Assembly: GCA_018267575.1 (NCBI GenBank)
Contig: JAFDYF010000077.1
Coordinates: 1-64,000 of the forward strand
Origin: Bacteroidota bacterium
Lineage (GTDB): Bacteria; Bacteroidota; Bacteroidia; Chitinophagales; Chitinophagaceae
Direction: 5' to 3'
DNA length: 64,000 bases
Shown here: positions 63,449 through 64,000 of the stretch, piece by piece
Position numbering within the stretch: position 1 is the first letter of the stretch
Layout of the letters: each line of letters begins with the position of its first letter
Translations under genes and position numbers: made by a program
Notes under the pieces: model-generated
Databases searched by the model: none
Told to the model about the DNA's origin: nothing
Seen by the model: only the letters and a program-made list of their open reading frames with translations

Positions 63449-64000
63449 ATGATTGATATCAAAGTCCCGACGGTAGGCGAGTCTATCAGCGAAGTGACAT
63501 TAATAAAATGGCTGAAAAAAGAAGGCGAGTATGTAGACCGGGATGAAGTGATTGCGGAATTAGAGAGCGAAAAAGCAACCTTTGAGGTAAATGCTGAAAA
63601 GGCAGGTGTCTTAAAAATGGTTGGGAAAGAAGGGGATACGTTGAAGATAGGGGATGTGGTTGCACAAATTGATGAAACCGCTCCAAAACCAGCAGGGCAG
63701 CCAGAAGCTAAAATAGAAGAACCAGTTGCAAAACCACAAACAGAAAAATCAGTTCCCATCGCGATCCCAGTTGCAAGCGATAGCGGGATCAAAGCAACAC
63801 CAGTGGCCTCGGCAATGATTGCTGATAAAAAAATCGCCCCGTCTACCATTTCACCTACCGGTGTAGGTGGTAAAATATTGAAGCATGATGTGCTCGATGC
63901 ATTGAGCAATCCCGGAAGGATACCCGGTAAGACTATGTTCAGTCGTGAGGGTAAAAGGGAGAAGATGAGCAATCTTCGCAAAACAGTTTCAAGGAGGTTG
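63449..64000 (+). CDS. sucB: 2-oxoglutarate dehydrogenase E2 (dihydrolipoyl succinyltransferase), 3' truncated
   Basis: 184 codons are visible from ATG at 63449 and the frame is open to the window edge. The N-terminal lipoyl domain (1-78) has the modified lysine in ELESEKATFEV. A Pro/Ala/Lys-rich linker (79-115) follows, then the E1/E3-binding domain (about 120-155, TPVASAMIADKKI and SPTGVGGKILKHDVLDAL), and the start of the catalytic domain (REKMSNLRKTVSRRL). Pairing with sucA identifies it as the succinyl rather than acetyl transferase. Confidence 0.95.
   Translation, partial: MIDIKVPTVGESISEVTLIKWLKKEGEYVDRDEVIAELESEKATFEVNAEKAGVLKMVGKEGDTLKIGDVVAQIDETAPKPAGQPEAKIEEPVAKPQTEKSVPIAIPVASDSGIKATPVASAMIADKKIAPSTISPTGVGGKILKHDVLDALSNPGRIPGKTMFSREGKREKMSNLRKTVSRRL

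Noticed and set aside
1..64000. CRISPR arrays, tRNA or rRNA genes, and insertion sequences with transposase
   Set aside because: I looked for spaced direct repeats, tRNA-like folds and transposase motifs and found none that could be supported.

Overview
The window looks like a chromosomal segment of an AT-rich member of the Bacteroidota, most likely a soil or freshwater Sphingobacteriia/Chitinophagia-type organism. This rests on a SusC/SusD pair, a type IX secretion (T9SS) C-terminal signal, DUF5107-TPR and DUF1080 proteins, almost no Shine-Dalgarno sites, and several promoters of the Bacteroidota form TTG/TTTG - 19 to 21 nt - TAnnTTTG (for example in front of rpsT, susC, the hybrid kinase and the mer operon). 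Species cannot be fixed from the sequence.

Layout. 1-3 kb: a short cytochrome oxidase subunit II-like CuA protein and an MscS channel, both on the minus strand. 2.9-4.3 kb: a repeat-rich patch with an 11-bp tandem array, three diverged copies of a roughly 50-bp repeat, and a small membrane protein whose start looks damaged. 4.6-9.3 kb: a six-gene arsenosugar biosynthesis operon (AhpD-like protein, radical SAM ArsS, methyltransferase ArsM, nucleoside phosphorylase, two glycosyltransferases). 9.3-12.3 kb: a REP-like palindromic element, a sterol-desaturase-family oxidase and an FAD disulfide oxidoreductase with a small membrane partner. 13-14.2 kb: a Crp/Fnr regulator with an OB-fold membrane protein. 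14.3-17.1 kb: a mercury operon (ArsR-type regulator, MerT-MerP fusion, separate MerP-like protein, MerA), with a palindromic operator over the -33 element. A closely similar palindrome lies at the same distance from a weaker -7 box in front of the CuA gene.

17-31 kb: carbohydrate genes without SusC/D (GH63-like glucosidase, sugar porter, GH29 fucosidase, AraC regulator, large DUF5107-TPR protein, GH2 enzyme). 31-33 kb: DUF202 and MgtC/DUF4010 membrane proteins. 33-36.4 kb: thiol and sulfur handling genes (TlpA, orphan ModA-like binding protein, DsrE protein, thioredoxin, HMA protein). 36.6-38.6 kb: DUF1080 protein, a small membrane ORF broken by an in-frame TGA, and an aldo/keto reductase.

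38.7-51.6 kb is a polysaccharide utilisation locus, probably for a beta-1,3-glucan such as laminarin. A transmembrane propeller/Y_Y_Y/LuxR regulator is divergent from susC, susD, two PKD-containing surface lipoproteins (one with a triplicated 165-residue module) and two GH16 enzymes. 52-57.3 kb holds a glycine-rich T9SS cargo protein, a YqjF/DUF2071 protein, a second Crp/Fnr regulator, an unknown secreted protein and a second sterol-desaturase homologue. 57.6-64 kb has a hybrid histidine kinase, rpsT, sucA and the 5' part of sucB, which runs off the window.
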